NCBI RefSeq assembly: GCF_900101845.1
Contig: NZ_FNAM01000014.1
Span: 56,751-120,750, forward strand
DNA length: 64,000 nt
Origin: Sporomusa acidovorans
GTDB taxonomy: Bacteria; Bacillota; Negativicutes; Sporomusales; Sporomusaceae
Direction of reading: 5' to 3'
Part shown: positions 16,827-25,094 of the stretch, one piece after another
Layout of the letters: every line of letters starts with the position of its first letter
Numbering within the stretch: position 1 is the first letter of the stretch
Translations under genes and position numbers: made by a program
Notes under the pieces: model-generated
What the model saw: the letters and a program-made list of their open reading frames with translations, nothing else
What the model was told of the DNA's origin: nothing
The model's database searches: none

Positions 16827-17660
16827 CTAGCTTTCCGGCCCATAAACTTTTTTTAATAACGTTGGTTTGCGCAAATCGGCACAGCCACAGTCTTGCTTAT
16901 CGTCTAAACGGCTGATCGCATCCAATAAAATATGCCCAATCTTATCGGCATCTTCATAGAAAATTTGGCTTAGTTCACTGTGTTCCCAGTCCTTTACGAC
17001 ACCTTCCCCATAATTAACAACCGTATATAAGCCGGCGTAACAAGCACCGATTTCCCGGGCCAGATAGACTTCAGGGCAAAGACTTTGCCCGATAATATCG
17101 GCATGGCCTTTGAACGTCGCCACCTCGGCGGGACTTTCAAAATGCCGTCCATCGGTTACGGCATACACTCCGCGGCGAAAGACCCGATTTAGCGGTCGCG
17201 CCTCTGCCGCAGTGATTAATTCTTCACGCAGATGCGGGCAGAGGGCCTGCCGCATAATCAAGAGGTAATGCCCCTCCAGGCCAACGTCCTTGCGCATGGA
17301 TTGATCAATATAGTCTGAGGCGACTACCACATCCCGGGTATCAAGCAAATGGTTGACCGAGCCTACGCCGCCTTCAGCCAGTATTTTTTTTACACCTGCC
17401 TCACGAAATAGCCAGAAAATCTGCCGTGAGGCATCAGCCCGGCTCACGCCGCTGCGCCAGCCGTGCATCCGGCAGGTCAGCACTTTTTTGTTGCCCAGAC
17501 CAAATAACAGCAGGGGCGGTGTTTGTCCATACGGGGTGTCAAACACCATTTCCCGCTGAATGATCTCTACATCCTGGCGGGCAAGTGCCGCCGGAAAGTC
17601 CATGGACAGCGTGCCTGAACCGCCGATAATGGCAATGCTTGCCTGTGGAATAGCGTTCAT
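16827..17660 (-). CDS. MTAP/PNP-family nucleoside phosphorylase in menaquinone operon
   Basis: A 277-residue purine-nucleoside phosphorylase of the methylthioadenosine phosphorylase family. Visible parts are IAIIGGSGTLSMD (phosphate-binding loop), CRMHGWRSGVSRADASRQI, EGGVGSVNHLLDTRDVV and YAVTDGRHFESPAEVATFK. ATG 17660 is chosen with GAGGAG five bases upstream; the longer TTG start is rejected. It is the last gene of the mqnE-mqnA-mqnC cluster, where other organisms have mqnB, the aminofutalosine/futalosine nucleosidase, which is missing here. I infer that this enzyme splits the futalosine-type nucleoside; salvage of methylthioadenosine is the alternative. The C-terminal CGCADLRKP Cys pair is unusual. 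Confidence 0.85.
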   Translation of the reverse strand: MNAIPQASIAIIGGSGTLSMDFPAALARQDVEIIQREMVFDTPYGQTPPLLLFGLGNKKVLTCRMHGWRSGVSRADASRQIFWLFREAGVKKILAEGGVGSVNHLLDTRDVVVASDYIDQSMRKDVGLEGHYLLIMRQALCPHLREELITAAEARPLNRVFRRGVYAVTDGRHFESPAEVATFKGHADIIGQSLCPEVYLAREIGACYAGLYTVVNYGEGVVKDWEHSELSQIFYEDADKIGHILLDAISRLDDKQDCGCADLRKPTLLKKVYGPES

Positions 17661-17688
17661 GGTATCTCCTCGCAATCGTATAACATTC

Positions 17689-18756
17689 TTAAAAAGTTTT
17701 TAGTATTTCATACTGCGTATTCCGCTGGGCGGGAATTTTTCCGGTGGCGCGGATGAGACCGGTCATTTTGTCAATTGACATCTGATAGGCGGTGCCGGCA
17801 GCCCTAACCACGTTTTCCTCCAGCATAATACTGCCTAGATCATCGGCGCCGAAGGCCAGTGTCAACTGGCCGATCGACTGGCCCTGGGTGACCCAGGAAC
17901 CTTGAAGATGGGAAATATTGTCGAGATACAATCTGGCTGCGGCTAACGTGCGCAGATAATCCCAGGCAGTAGCCTTTTCGCCGCCCAATTCCGTATTACC
18001 CGGCTGGAATGTCCACATAATAAAGGCCCGGAACCCACCGGTACGGTCTTGCAATTCACGGATAGCCCGGAAATGATTAATCCGCTGCCGGTATGTCTCT
18101 CTCATGCCGATTACCATCGTCGCCGTTGTGCCCATTCCCAGGCGCTGGGCGGTTTCCATGACATCCAGCCACTCATTGGCCGTAATCTTTAAGGGGCTGA
18201 CCCGTTGACGTACAGCATCGTCTAATATTTCCGCGCCGCCGCCTGGCAAAGAGTCCAGGCCTGCGAGCTGCAGGCGGCGCAGAGTCGCTTCGATGCTGAT
18301 GCCGGCTTGAACGGCCATATGGACAATCTCTGCCGGAGAAAAGGAATGAATGGTAATAGGAAACCGCGCTTTAATTCCTCGCAGCATATTCTCGAAGTAT
18401 TCGAGCTGCAGCGCCGGATGCAAACCGCCTTGCAGCATAATCTGCGTACCGCCGGCTGCAATTGTTTCATCAATCTTTTGGTAGAGTTCAGACGTAGCCA
18501 GTACGTAAGCGTCCTCGGCCTCTTGGGCTCGATAAAAAGCGCAGAACTTGCATTGGCTTTTGCATACATTGGTATAGTTGATATTGCGGTCCACAATAAA
18601 AGTGGCATAGGGTTCCGGATGTTTTCTTTGCCTGATCGTATCTGCTGCCTGTCCTAAAGCAGGCAAATCTCCCTCGGTCAATAGCGCAAGGGCATCATCA
18701 TCCTGTAAGCGGTTGCCCGCAAGCGTCCGGTCAATAATTGTTTGGCATTTATCCAC
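17689..18756 (-). CDS. mqnC: Cyclic dehypoxanthinyl futalosine synthase (MqnC)
   Basis: A radical-SAM enzyme of 355 residues. The cluster motif is Cys65-x3-Cys69-x2-Cys72 (CKSQCKFC), and TQIMLQGGLHPALQLEYFE, FSPAEIVHMA and DSLPGGGAEIL are the conserved MqnC/MqnE/CofH segments. It makes the spiro-cyclised intermediate from dehypoxanthine futalosine in menaquinone synthesis. The start is GTG, with GGAGGT six bases upstream, two bases after the end of mqnA. The N-terminal half resembles MqnE in the same operon, as expected for sister families; the ALQLEYFENMLRGIKARFP stretch and HLQGSWVTQG argue for MqnC. Confidence 0.93.
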   Translation of the reverse strand: MDKCQTIIDRTLAGNRLQDDDALALLTEGDLPALGQAADTIRQRKHPEPYATFIVDRNINYTNVCKSQCKFCAFYRAQEAEDAYVLATSELYQKIDETIAAGGTQIMLQGGLHPALQLEYFENMLRGIKARFPITIHSFSPAEIVHMAVQAGISIEATLRRLQLAGLDSLPGGGAEILDDAVRQRVSPLKITANEWLDVMETAQRLGMGTTATMVIGMRETYRQRINHFRAIRELQDRTGGFRAFIMWTFQPGNTELGGEKATAWDYLRTLAAARLYLDNISHLQGSWVTQGQSIGQLTLAFGADDLGSIMLEENVVRAAGTAYQMSIDKMTGLIRATGKIPAQRNTQYEILKTF

Positions 18757-18758
18757 GC

Positions 18759-19586
18759 TTATACCTCCAGAAATGTCAGTTCAGGCACTTCGGCGATATG
18801 ACCCAACGCCTGGGCGCGCCGGTAATATTCCTTTAGTCCTTGTTGATGGTTGCTGTCAAAAGAGAACTGCAGTGTAGTAAAATAAGCTTGCAGGAAATCG
18901 GCATCAAAGGATTCCCAGCGAGCGGCATCTTTGGCCAGCTGCTCAACACGCGCCATACTGTAAGACATGGAGTGCACGAACGAGCGCTGCACTTCGCGGA
19001 CAAGTTCCGGATTTGCCCGCGCAAAACTTTGCCGGGCAACCCAGACGGCAAACACCATTTTGCAGCCGGTTAACTCCTTCCACTCGCTGCCCAAATCATA
19101 GGCATACAAGCCGGCGGGAACCTGATAATGAATATGGAGGGCTTCATCGCCAATTAACAGGGCCGCATCGGCCTCCAGCAGCATTGAGCCTAAATTGGGC
19201 GGACACTCAAAATAGGCGGGTTTAACATGATACTTATCTTCAAGGATAATTTTCAGCAGGATTTGCGAGGTGCGTGAAGTATTTGTCAGCGCGATTTTCC
19301 GGTTATGCAGTTCGTGGATAGGCACTTTACTGACTAAAAATATGCTTGTCACCGGGCCGTCGCAGCTTACCGACAGATCGGGAAGAAGGGTGAGCTCACG
19401 CCAGTGCCGCGAGTATTCGATGGATGGCACGGGAGCAATGTCAAGGCGGCCTTCCAGCAAATGCCGGCTCAGTTCACGGGCGGTATCTTTCGTCAATTCT
19501 ACATCCCAAAGGATGCCGTTTTTTACCAAACCGTAATACAGGGGTAAACAATTGATGAATTGAATATGTCCTACTCTGGGTCTCAT
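18759..19586 (-). CDS. mqnA: Chorismate dehydratase (MqnA)
   Basis: A 275-residue protein with the MqnA N-terminus RVGHIQFINCLPLYYGL, followed by LEGRLDIAPVPSIEYSRH and LPDLSVSCDGPVTSIFLVSK, the substrate-binding segments of the periplasmic-binding-protein-like fold. It removes water from chorismate to give 3-[(1-carboxyvinyl)oxy]benzoate, the first committed step of the futalosine menaquinone route. Its ATG overlaps the mqnE stop by four bases (ATGA), so translation is probably coupled. No signal peptide is present, so it is cytosolic. Confidence 0.94.
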   Translation of the reverse strand: MRPRVGHIQFINCLPLYYGLVKNGILWDVELTKDTARELSRHLLEGRLDIAPVPSIEYSRHWRELTLLPDLSVSCDGPVTSIFLVSKVPIHELHNRKIALTNTSRTSQILLKIILEDKYHVKPAYFECPPNLGSMLLEADAALLIGDEALHIHYQVPAGLYAYDLGSEWKELTGCKMVFAVWVARQSFARANPELVREVQRSFVHSMSYSMARVEQLAKDAARWESFDADFLQAYFTTLQFSFDSNHQQGLKEYYRRAQALGHIAEVPELTFLEV

Positions 19587-20686
19587 AACGCGTGGCTCCC
19601 GTCGTAAATTTGTACTTCGCGGTACAATGTATCCCGTTCAACCGGGATATTTCCCGTTTCACGGATAAAAGCAATAATATCCTGCTTGCTAATGCCTTTT
19701 GCGGTTTTTGCCCCGGCGGCGTGGAGAATTTTTTCTTCCACAACCGTTCCGTCCAGATCATCGATGCCGAAACCCAGTGAAACCTGAGCGATGGGAACTG
19801 TCAGCATAATCCAGAATGCTTTGACATGATCAAAATTATCGAGCATCAGACGGCTGACTGCCAGCATCTTCAAATCTTCCCAGGCTGTTGTCCGCTTTAT
19901 GTCGCTCAGTCCGGTGTTTTCAGGATGGAACGGGAAAGGGATAAAGGCTTGGAAGCCGCCGGTTTTGTCCTGCAATTTACGCAGGGTCAGTAAATGGTCA
20001 ATGCGTTCTTCGTGAGTTTCCACATGACCATAGAGCATGGTTGCATTGCTGCGGATACCCAGTTGATGCGCTGTACGCACCACTTCCAGCCACTCGGCGG
20101 CGCTCGCTTTGTTGGGGCATAAAATTTGCCGCACTCTGTCATTTAATATCTCGGCGCCACCGCCCGGCATTGAGCCTAACCCCGCTTCTTTAAGAATTGT
20201 CAGTACTTCCCGGATGGATAACTTTGCTATTTTGGCAAAATGGGCAATTTCCACAGCGGTAAACGCTTTTATATGAAGCTTGGGAAATTCCCGGTGAATA
20301 CGGCGAATGATATCCGCGTAATAGTCAAAGGGCTTGTCCGGATGCAACGCGCTCACAATGTGCAACTCTGTCATTTCCGGTGCATCGGCTACCGCTTGCC
20401 GGGCAATTGACAATGCTTTTTCCGGTTCCATCACATACGCCTCGGACGCATCAGCATCACAGCCGAACGCGCATAATTTGCAGCGGGATAAACAGATATT
20501 GGTTAGATTAATGTGCCGGTTAACATTGAAATAGACTTTGTTGCCTGATTTACGCTGTTTCACTAAACGCGCCAATGTGCCGATCCGCAGCAACTCGTCG
20601 CATTTTAATAAAAATAAGCCGTCTTCCCGCGTCAACCGTTCCCCGTTACCTATTTTTTGTTCAATCAAGCATAATTGCTCGTTCAT
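19583..20686 (-). CDS. mqnE: Aminofutalosine synthase (MqnE)
   Basis: A radical-SAM enzyme of 367 residues. The start at ATG 20686 is set by AGGAG seven bases upstream; a longer frame to 20866 lacks a site and gives an unrelated N-terminus. The cluster motif is Cys65-x3-Cys69-x2-Cys72 (CLSRCKLC). MTELHIVSALHPDKPFDYY, AFTAVEIAHFAKIAK and GLGSMPGGGAEILNDRVR are typical of MqnE. It joins the MqnA product to the adenosyl group of SAM, forming aminofutalosine. It is first in the operon with mqnA, mqnC and a nucleoside phosphorylase. mqnD and an aminofutalosine deaminase are not in the window. Confidence 0.93.
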   Translation of the reverse strand: MNEQLCLIEQKIGNGERLTREDGLFLLKCDELLRIGTLARLVKQRKSGNKVYFNVNRHINLTNICLSRCKLCAFGCDADASEAYVMEPEKALSIARQAVADAPEMTELHIVSALHPDKPFDYYADIIRRIHREFPKLHIKAFTAVEIAHFAKIAKLSIREVLTILKEAGLGSMPGGGAEILNDRVRQILCPNKASAAEWLEVVRTAHQLGIRSNATMLYGHVETHEERIDHLLTLRKLQDKTGGFQAFIPFPFHPENTGLSDIKRTTAWEDLKMLAVSRLMLDNFDHVKAFWIMLTVPIAQVSLGFGIDDLDGTVVEEKILHAAGAKTAKGISKQDIIAFIRETGNIPVERDTLYREVQIYDGSHAL

Positions 20687-20800
20687 GTACTCACTCCTGT
20701 TGGCGTGTCCTGGAAACTTTACGCAGGACTTCCTAATATTGATAAATACATCTATCATTTCTATGAAACTTAAGTAGATTCCTGCCGGTTGAAAATAGGA

Positions 20801-20817
20801 CCTTTTACTGTAAAAGG
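20801..20817. promoter_or_regulatory. Perfect palindrome upstream of mqnE, candidate operator
   Basis: CCTTTTAC and GTAAAAGG flank a single central T: eight perfectly paired bases per arm, without a T tract after either side. It lies 115 bp upstream of the mqnE start. On the minus strand it sits between a TTGTAT (-35-like) and a weak TCCTAT. A repressor site is more likely than a terminator, but nothing identifies the protein. Confidence 0.35.
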
Positions 20818-20828
20818 ATACAACACAA

Positions 20829-20873
20829 ATAAAAAAACCTTTTGCGAATAAGATAACTATCCGCAAAAGGTTT
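20829..20873 (-). terminator. Terminator of the secreted-protein gene
   Basis: AAACCTTTTGCG (20835-20846) pairs with CGCAAAAGGTTT (20862-20873). On the minus strand the stem is followed by a run of T residues. It stands 12 bases past the stop codon of the gene at 20885. Confidence 0.85.
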
Positions 20874-20884
20874 CTCGGGATTTT

Positions 20885-21316
20885 CTATATTCTTACATCA
20901 ATAATGGCCGATACGCCAACGCCCTGTACGCGACTGAAGTGAAGCGGATTGGTACTGTTTATGGGTACTAAGGCTTTGACCCTAAAGGTACTGCCGTTAA
21001 AGTTTCCCTCCACTTGTAAGACGGCTTTTGTTTCATCTACCAGTTCCTGGGCGCCTGTTACCTGGGCGGCGCCTATGTAGCCTCGATTACCGACAGAAAC
21101 AATGGGGACTACTTTGGTAGCATAATCACTGCCGGCGCTGTGCTTAGCCGTCAATGTATTGATGAAATTGTTCAGTGGGGTTGAAAATTTATCGATAAGA
21201 AACCCTATTCCACCAACTTTTAAAACATCACCCAAGCTAAAGGCTTGCGAAACCGGAACAGCGGCAACTGATAACAGGGAAACCAGCAATAGACCGATTA
21301 CAATGTGTTTCTTCAT
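20885..21316 (-). CDS. Secreted protein of unknown function
   Basis: A 143-residue protein with a clear signal peptide (MKKHIVIGLLLVSLLSVAAV, cleavage probably after VSQAFS). The mature part has a hydrophobic segment GDVLKVGGIGFLIDKFSTPL, then a domain with YATKVVPIVSVGNRGYIGAA and a VQGVGVSAIIDVRI end, likely beta-rich. The RBS GGAGG is present. It has its own sigma-A promoter (21360-21387) and terminator, so it is a single-gene unit. I do not recognise a named family. The role in the periplasm or outer membrane is open. Confidence 0.75.
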   Translation of the reverse strand: MKKHIVIGLLLVSLLSVAAVPVSQAFSLGDVLKVGGIGFLIDKFSTPLNNFINTLTAKHSAGSDYATKVVPIVSVGNRGYIGAAQVTGAQELVDETKAVLQVEGNFNGSTFRVKALVPINSTNPLHFSRVQGVGVSAIIDVRI

Positions 21317-21623
21317 ATGAAATCCTCCAGTAAAAATTTAGTTTGGATACTATAATTTGATTATACTAAAAATGACTCAGTAGTCAACCATGAAATGCGT
21401 TTCAGCACCGATTATCGGATAGGTTTTATTTAGTAGTCAAAAAGTAACAATCCTTATGAATAAAAAAATTAATACATATTGGAGCATAAAATGGTAAAAT
21501 AAAGGGGAAAATTTGTGATTATGCCTATCAGGATTTGCATGAGGAAAATAAGCGTAGTAGCATATAGGAAATAGACTGATGGATTACATTTATTTTGGCA
21601 AATAAAATTAGACAGGAGATTTC
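21317..21623. other. Intergenic region between divergent genes
   Basis: About 307 bp. It holds the minus-strand promoter of the secreted-protein gene (21360-21387). A small inverted repeat TGAAATGCGTTTCA at 21391-21404 lies just upstream of that -35 and could be an operator. No convincing plus-strand promoter or RNA gene was seen before the AlkD-like gene. Confidence 0.4.
21360..21387 (-). promoter_or_regulatory. Sigma-A promoter of the secreted-protein gene
   Basis: Read on the minus strand: TTGACT, a 16-bp spacer and TATAAT. The -10 box is at 21360-21365 and the -35 at 21382-21387. It is about 45 bp upstream of the start codon at 21316. Confidence 0.7.
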
Positions 21624-22328
21624 ATGGAGAAAACGATACGAGAGCGCCTAATGGAGTTGGCCGATGAAAAGTACCGCTTGTTTCACAGTGGTTTGGTTCC
21701 TGATACCGATAATATTCTGGGTGTGCGTCTGCCGCATTTGCGGGCACTTGCCCAAGAACTGGCCAAAGGAGATTGGCGCGGGTATCTGGCGACTGCCCAG
21801 AAAGACTATTATGAAGAAATTATGCTGCAAGGATTGGTTATTGGTTATGCAAAAGCTGATATCGAGGAAATCTTGCAGTATGTCACTGATTTTGTTCCCC
21901 AAATTGCCAATTGGGGTATTTGTGACAGTTTTTGCAGTAATTTAAAAATCACGAAAAGGCATAAGGCGCGAATCTGGAAGTTTTTGCAGCCTTATCTGCT
22001 CTCCGGCAACGAATTTGTCTTGCGGTTCGGTATTGTTATGCTGCTTGATTATTATATAGAAGATGAATATATCGACCGGGTTTTGGCATGCTTAGACAAA
22101 GCCAAACATAATGGCTATTATGTCAAAATGGCGGTAGCCTGGGCTGTCTCGGTAAGTTTTGTTAAGTTTCCGGACAAGACAATGCGCTATTTACAGGAAA
22201 ATACCCTGGATGATTTTACTTATAATAAAGCATTGCAAAAAACTATGGAATCCTTCCGTGTAGACCGGGAAACCAAGGCCTATTTGCGTGGTATGAAACG
22301 AAAAGTACAAAAGGGAAAAACAGTCTGA
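21624..22328 (+). CDS. DNA alkylation repair protein (AlkD-like)
   Basis: A 234-residue all-helical protein of the AlkD/HEAT-like repeat family. Recognisable parts are ILGVRLPHLRALAQELAK near the start, DYYEEIMLQGLVIGYAK, IANWGICDSFC (the region that holds the catalytic Asp, usually NWDLVD) and YVKMAVAWAVSVSFVKFP. Family members excise positively charged alkylated bases from DNA. Here Gly replaces the first Asp of the motif but the second Asp is kept. ATG 21624 has CAGGAGA upstream. It appears to be transcribed alone. Confidence 0.88.
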   Translation: MEKTIRERLMELADEKYRLFHSGLVPDTDNILGVRLPHLRALAQELAKGDWRGYLATAQKDYYEEIMLQGLVIGYAKADIEEILQYVTDFVPQIANWGICDSFCSNLKITKRHKARIWKFLQPYLLSGNEFVLRFGIVMLLDYYIEDEYIDRVLACLDKAKHNGYYVKMAVAWAVSVSFVKFPDKTMRYLQENTLDDFTYNKALQKTMESFRVDRETKAYLRGMKRKVQKGKTV

Positions 22329-22424
22329 CTGTTTTACAAAAAGTCAGATCCATCTTGATATACTGAGACAAGCTGGAAGTTTGGGTAGTTCGCTTATCGG
22401 ATAAAAATACGTATATACAAACCT

Positions 22425-22453
22425 TTGACAAAAAAAGTAAATCGAGATATCAT
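22425..22453 (+). promoter_or_regulatory. Sigma-A promoter of the corrinoid-activation genes
   Basis: TTGACA (22425-22430), a 17-bp spacer and TATCAT (22448-22453), one mismatch from the consensus in total. It lies ~75 bp upstream of the DUF1638 start and probably drives DUF1638, the ASKHA protein and the PocR regulator. Confidence 0.65.
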
Positions 22454-22528
22454 AAAATTATAACTATTTATTATCTACATATTGGATCTTTAATCATTTA
22501 CAAGATGTTGGGTATGTTGGGGGATAGC

Positions 22529-23197
22529 GTGCGGATTAAGCTGATTGGTTGTCATTCCACGAGAAATGAAGTATTGGCGTTGGGGGTATCATCCGAAGTT
22601 GACTGTGAATTTCTGGATTTTTCTTTTCATGCGGACCCTCTGCAACTGCACAGAAAACTGCAGAGTAGAATTAATGCCTGTCAGCATTATGACCAAATTA
22701 TTTTAACCTATGGGAGATGTGCGCATGCCGTAGCGGGGCTGGCTTCTCCCCGAGTACCGCTGATATTGCCCAAGGCCCATGATTGCATCAGTTTATTGCT
22801 GGGGTCGGATGTACGGCGGCAAGCGTTAAATGCCGTTCATCCCTCCGTTTACTATTTTAGTCAGGGGTGGCTGCAGTATGGCCGTGACCCCTATACGGAA
22901 TATTGTGAATATCGAAAGCGCTATGGGGAAAAAGACGCTGCTTATTTGATTCGCTCTCTTTATGGCAACTATCAGGAAGCCATGTTTATTCAAACCGTTG
23001 GCGAAGGTGCAAAGCTAGAGAAATATAGACAGAGAGTAAGTCTGATTGCCAATTTCTTTGGTTGGAAAGTCCGTGAGGTAACCGGGGATCTTACACTATT
23101 GAAGGCAGTCATTTCCAGGCAGCGTGGCCCGGATGTTATGCGGGTGGCTCCTGGCACACCGATCGTATTGGAGGAGGAGAGTCATTATGCAGATTAA
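22529..23197 (+). CDS. DUF1638 family protein
   Basis: A protein of about 222 residues from GTG 22529, which has GGGGGA four bases upstream; ATG 22505 and 22514 are in frame but lack a binding site. Features are RIKLIGCHSTRNEVLALG, DQIILTYGRCAHAVAGLASP and LPKAHDCISLLLGS. The conserved Gly-Cys, Gly-Arg-Cys and His-Asp-Cys residues suggest metal or corrinoid binding. DUF1638 genes are repeatedly found beside corrinoid methyltransferase genes. The role is not established. Here the gene overlaps the start of a corrinoid-reactivating protein by 11 bases, which suggests the two are made together. Confidence 0.8.
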   Translation: MRIKLIGCHSTRNEVLALGVSSEVDCEFLDFSFHADPLQLHRKLQSRINACQHYDQIILTYGRCAHAVAGLASPRVPLILPKAHDCISLLLGSDVRRQALNAVHPSVYYFSQGWLQYGRDPYTEYCEYRKRYGEKDAAYLIRSLYGNYQEAMFIQTVGEGAKLEKYRQRVSLIANFFGWKVREVTGDLTLLKAVISRQRGPDVMRVAPGTPIVLEEESHYAD

Positions 23198-25025
23198 CGT
23201 TAATTCCAAACCGGTGATCGTAGAGGAAGGGGAAAACTTGATGGCGGCATTGATTCGCCATAATTTGCCCCTGACTAATATTTGCAATGGCCGGGGAACC
23301 TGCGGCAAGTGTAAAGTGAATATAACAAGTGCCGCCCCGGAGCCCAGCGAAATGGAGTATAAGAAGCTTAGCGCCGGGGAGCTTGCTACAGGAACCCGTC
23401 TTGCCTGCCAGGTTCAGCCTTATCCGGGAATGGCTCTGGTCTACGGGGCGAGCGGCCATGTTGACAGAAAGGAAAAACTTCTGTTTATCGAGCAGGCAAG
23501 CAGTGAGTATTGCGGTATTGAGCAGGTACAACTTGTTCTTGATAAACCAACCCTTGATGATGAACGGAGTGACTGGGACCGGCTGCTGGCCAAACTGCAG
23601 GAGAACTGCTTGGCGGCTGAACTAAACTTAAGTCTGCCGCAGTTGCAAACCCTGTCGCCACGGCTTCGCCAAAAAGATTTTGCCGTTACTGCCGTTTTGT
23701 GGCATCAGGAAGTCTTGGATATTTTGCCAGGGACGGAGAAAGTACCTGTTTATGGTGTGGCCATTGATATTGGCACAACCAATGTTGCCGTTGCGTTATA
23801 TAATTTGGAAACCGGAATGCTGATTCGCTTGGCGGCAGCGGAGAACGGCCAGACACGCTATGGGGCTGATGTTATTTCCCGTATTGACTTTGCCAATAAG
23901 AGCCAGGACAATCGCAACTTACTGCGGGAAGCGATCGTGGGTACGCTTAATGACTTATTGCATAAAGTATGCAATACCGGTCAAATTGACGGCAAGCAAA
24001 TTTATAAAGCGGTTGTGGTCGGCAATACGACTATGCAGCATTTATTCCTGGGGCTGGATGTTTCCTATCTGGCATTGTCGCCGTTTGTGTCGGTGTGCAA
24101 TACGTCTTTGGAATTAAATGCCACCGAGACTCAATTGGCCTTGCATCCTCAGGCCAAGGTGATTGTATTTCCCAATGTAGGTGGTTTTGTTGGCGGTGAT
24201 ACTCTGGGAGCTGTTCTTGGGGCAGCGGAGGAGCTGGCAACCGGGCGGCATTTGCTCATCGATATTGGTACAAATTGTGAATTGTATTTACAGGACGGAG
24301 CAAGAATGTGGGCCTGTTCCACTGCCGCCGGACCGGCATTTGAAGGTGCCGGCATTACTTACGGCATGCGGGCGCAGCCGGGGGCTATCGAACGGATAAC
24401 GATTGATGAACAGGGGGTAACCCTCGCGGTTATCGGAGGTGGGACGGCCATCGGCATCTGCGGGTCCGGACTTATTGGGGCCGTGCAGCAAATGCGCCAG
24501 GCCGGTGTTATCAGTTCGTCAGGAACGATAAACGATCCTGATGATCCTGAGGTGCAAGCTGTATTGCCGCCGGAACTCAGGAGCCGTATTCGCACCGGAC
24601 AGCAGCACCGGGAATTTGTCCTGGCCTACCGCCCGGATGGGGATGATATTGTTTTAACGCAACGCGATATCAGCCAGTTGCAGTTGGCCAAAGGAGCGGT
24701 TTGTGCCGGTATCCGGACACTTCTGGATATGGCCGGGCTGGGGATTGCCGATCTGGATTCCGTTGTTTTGGCAGGAACTTTTGCCACCCATCTGAATTTG
24801 GCAAGTACGGTCGATATTGGTCTTATTCCCTACCTGAGCCTGCATAAATTAAAAACGGCGGGAAACGCGGCGCATGCCGGTGCCGTTAAAGCTTTACTCA
24901 ATCAAAAAACCTTTACCGGTTTACGGCAGCAGGCCGGTAATATTCAACATGTAGAGTTAGGAGGAAGTGCTACTTTCAGTATGTACTTTATGGATAGTAT
25001 GTGTATTGAACCATGTGAAATCTGA
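23187..25025 (+). CDS. Corrinoid-protein reductive activator (2Fe-2S + ASKHA, DUF4445)
   Basis: A 612-residue protein starting at ATG 23187 after GGAGGAGGAGA. The N-terminal ferredoxin domain (~1-90) has Cys33-x5-Cys39-x2-Cys42 and Cys74 for a plant-type [2Fe-2S] cluster. After a linker comes the ASKHA actin/Hsp70-like ATPase fold: VAIDIGTTNVAVALYN, VVVGNTTMQHLFLG, LIDIGTNCELYL and AAGPAFEGAGI. Such RACE/RamA-like proteins use ATP to reduce an accidentally oxidised Co(II) corrinoid back to the active Co(I) state. It presumably reactivates the MtaC-type proteins encoded 2-4 kb downstream. An electron donor for the cluster is not encoded nearby. Confidence 0.92.
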   Translation: MQINVNSKPVIVEEGENLMAALIRHNLPLTNICNGRGTCGKCKVNITSAAPEPSEMEYKKLSAGELATGTRLACQVQPYPGMALVYGASGHVDRKEKLLFIEQASSEYCGIEQVQLVLDKPTLDDERSDWDRLLAKLQENCLAAELNLSLPQLQTLSPRLRQKDFAVTAVLWHQEVLDILPGTEKVPVYGVAIDIGTTNVAVALYNLETGMLIRLAAAENGQTRYGADVISRIDFANKSQDNRNLLREAIVGTLNDLLHKVCNTGQIDGKQIYKAVVVGNTTMQHLFLGLDVSYLALSPFVSVCNTSLELNATETQLALHPQAKVIVFPNVGGFVGGDTLGAVLGAAEELATGRHLLIDIGTNCELYLQDGARMWACSTAAGPAFEGAGITYGMRAQPGAIERITIDEQGVTLAVIGGGTAIGICGSGLIGAVQQMRQAGVISSSGTINDPDDPEVQAVLPPELRSRIRTGQQHREFVLAYRPDGDDIVLTQRDISQLQLAKGAVCAGIRTLLDMAGLGIADLDSVVLAGTFATHLNLASTVDIGLIPYLSLHKLKTAGNAAHAGAVKALLNQKTFTGLRQQAGNIQHVELGGSATFSMYFMDSMCIEPCEI

Positions 25026-25094
25026 ATTTGAGGGTAATCTAAATAATCAGGTGTAATGAAAGTAATTTTTTAGATCGGGGGGTATTGGAAAGCT

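Noticed and set aside
20687..20866. 60-codon N-terminal extension of mqnE
   Set aside because: MqnE homologues start at the MNEQL position, which has its own AGGAG. The extension is not MqnE-like and covers the operator-like palindrome.
22317..22335. Palindrome AAAACAGTC-T-GACTGTTTT at the end of the AlkD-like gene
   Set aside because: It overlaps the stop codon and has only a very short T run, so I could not support it as a terminator; loop of one base is also unfavourable.
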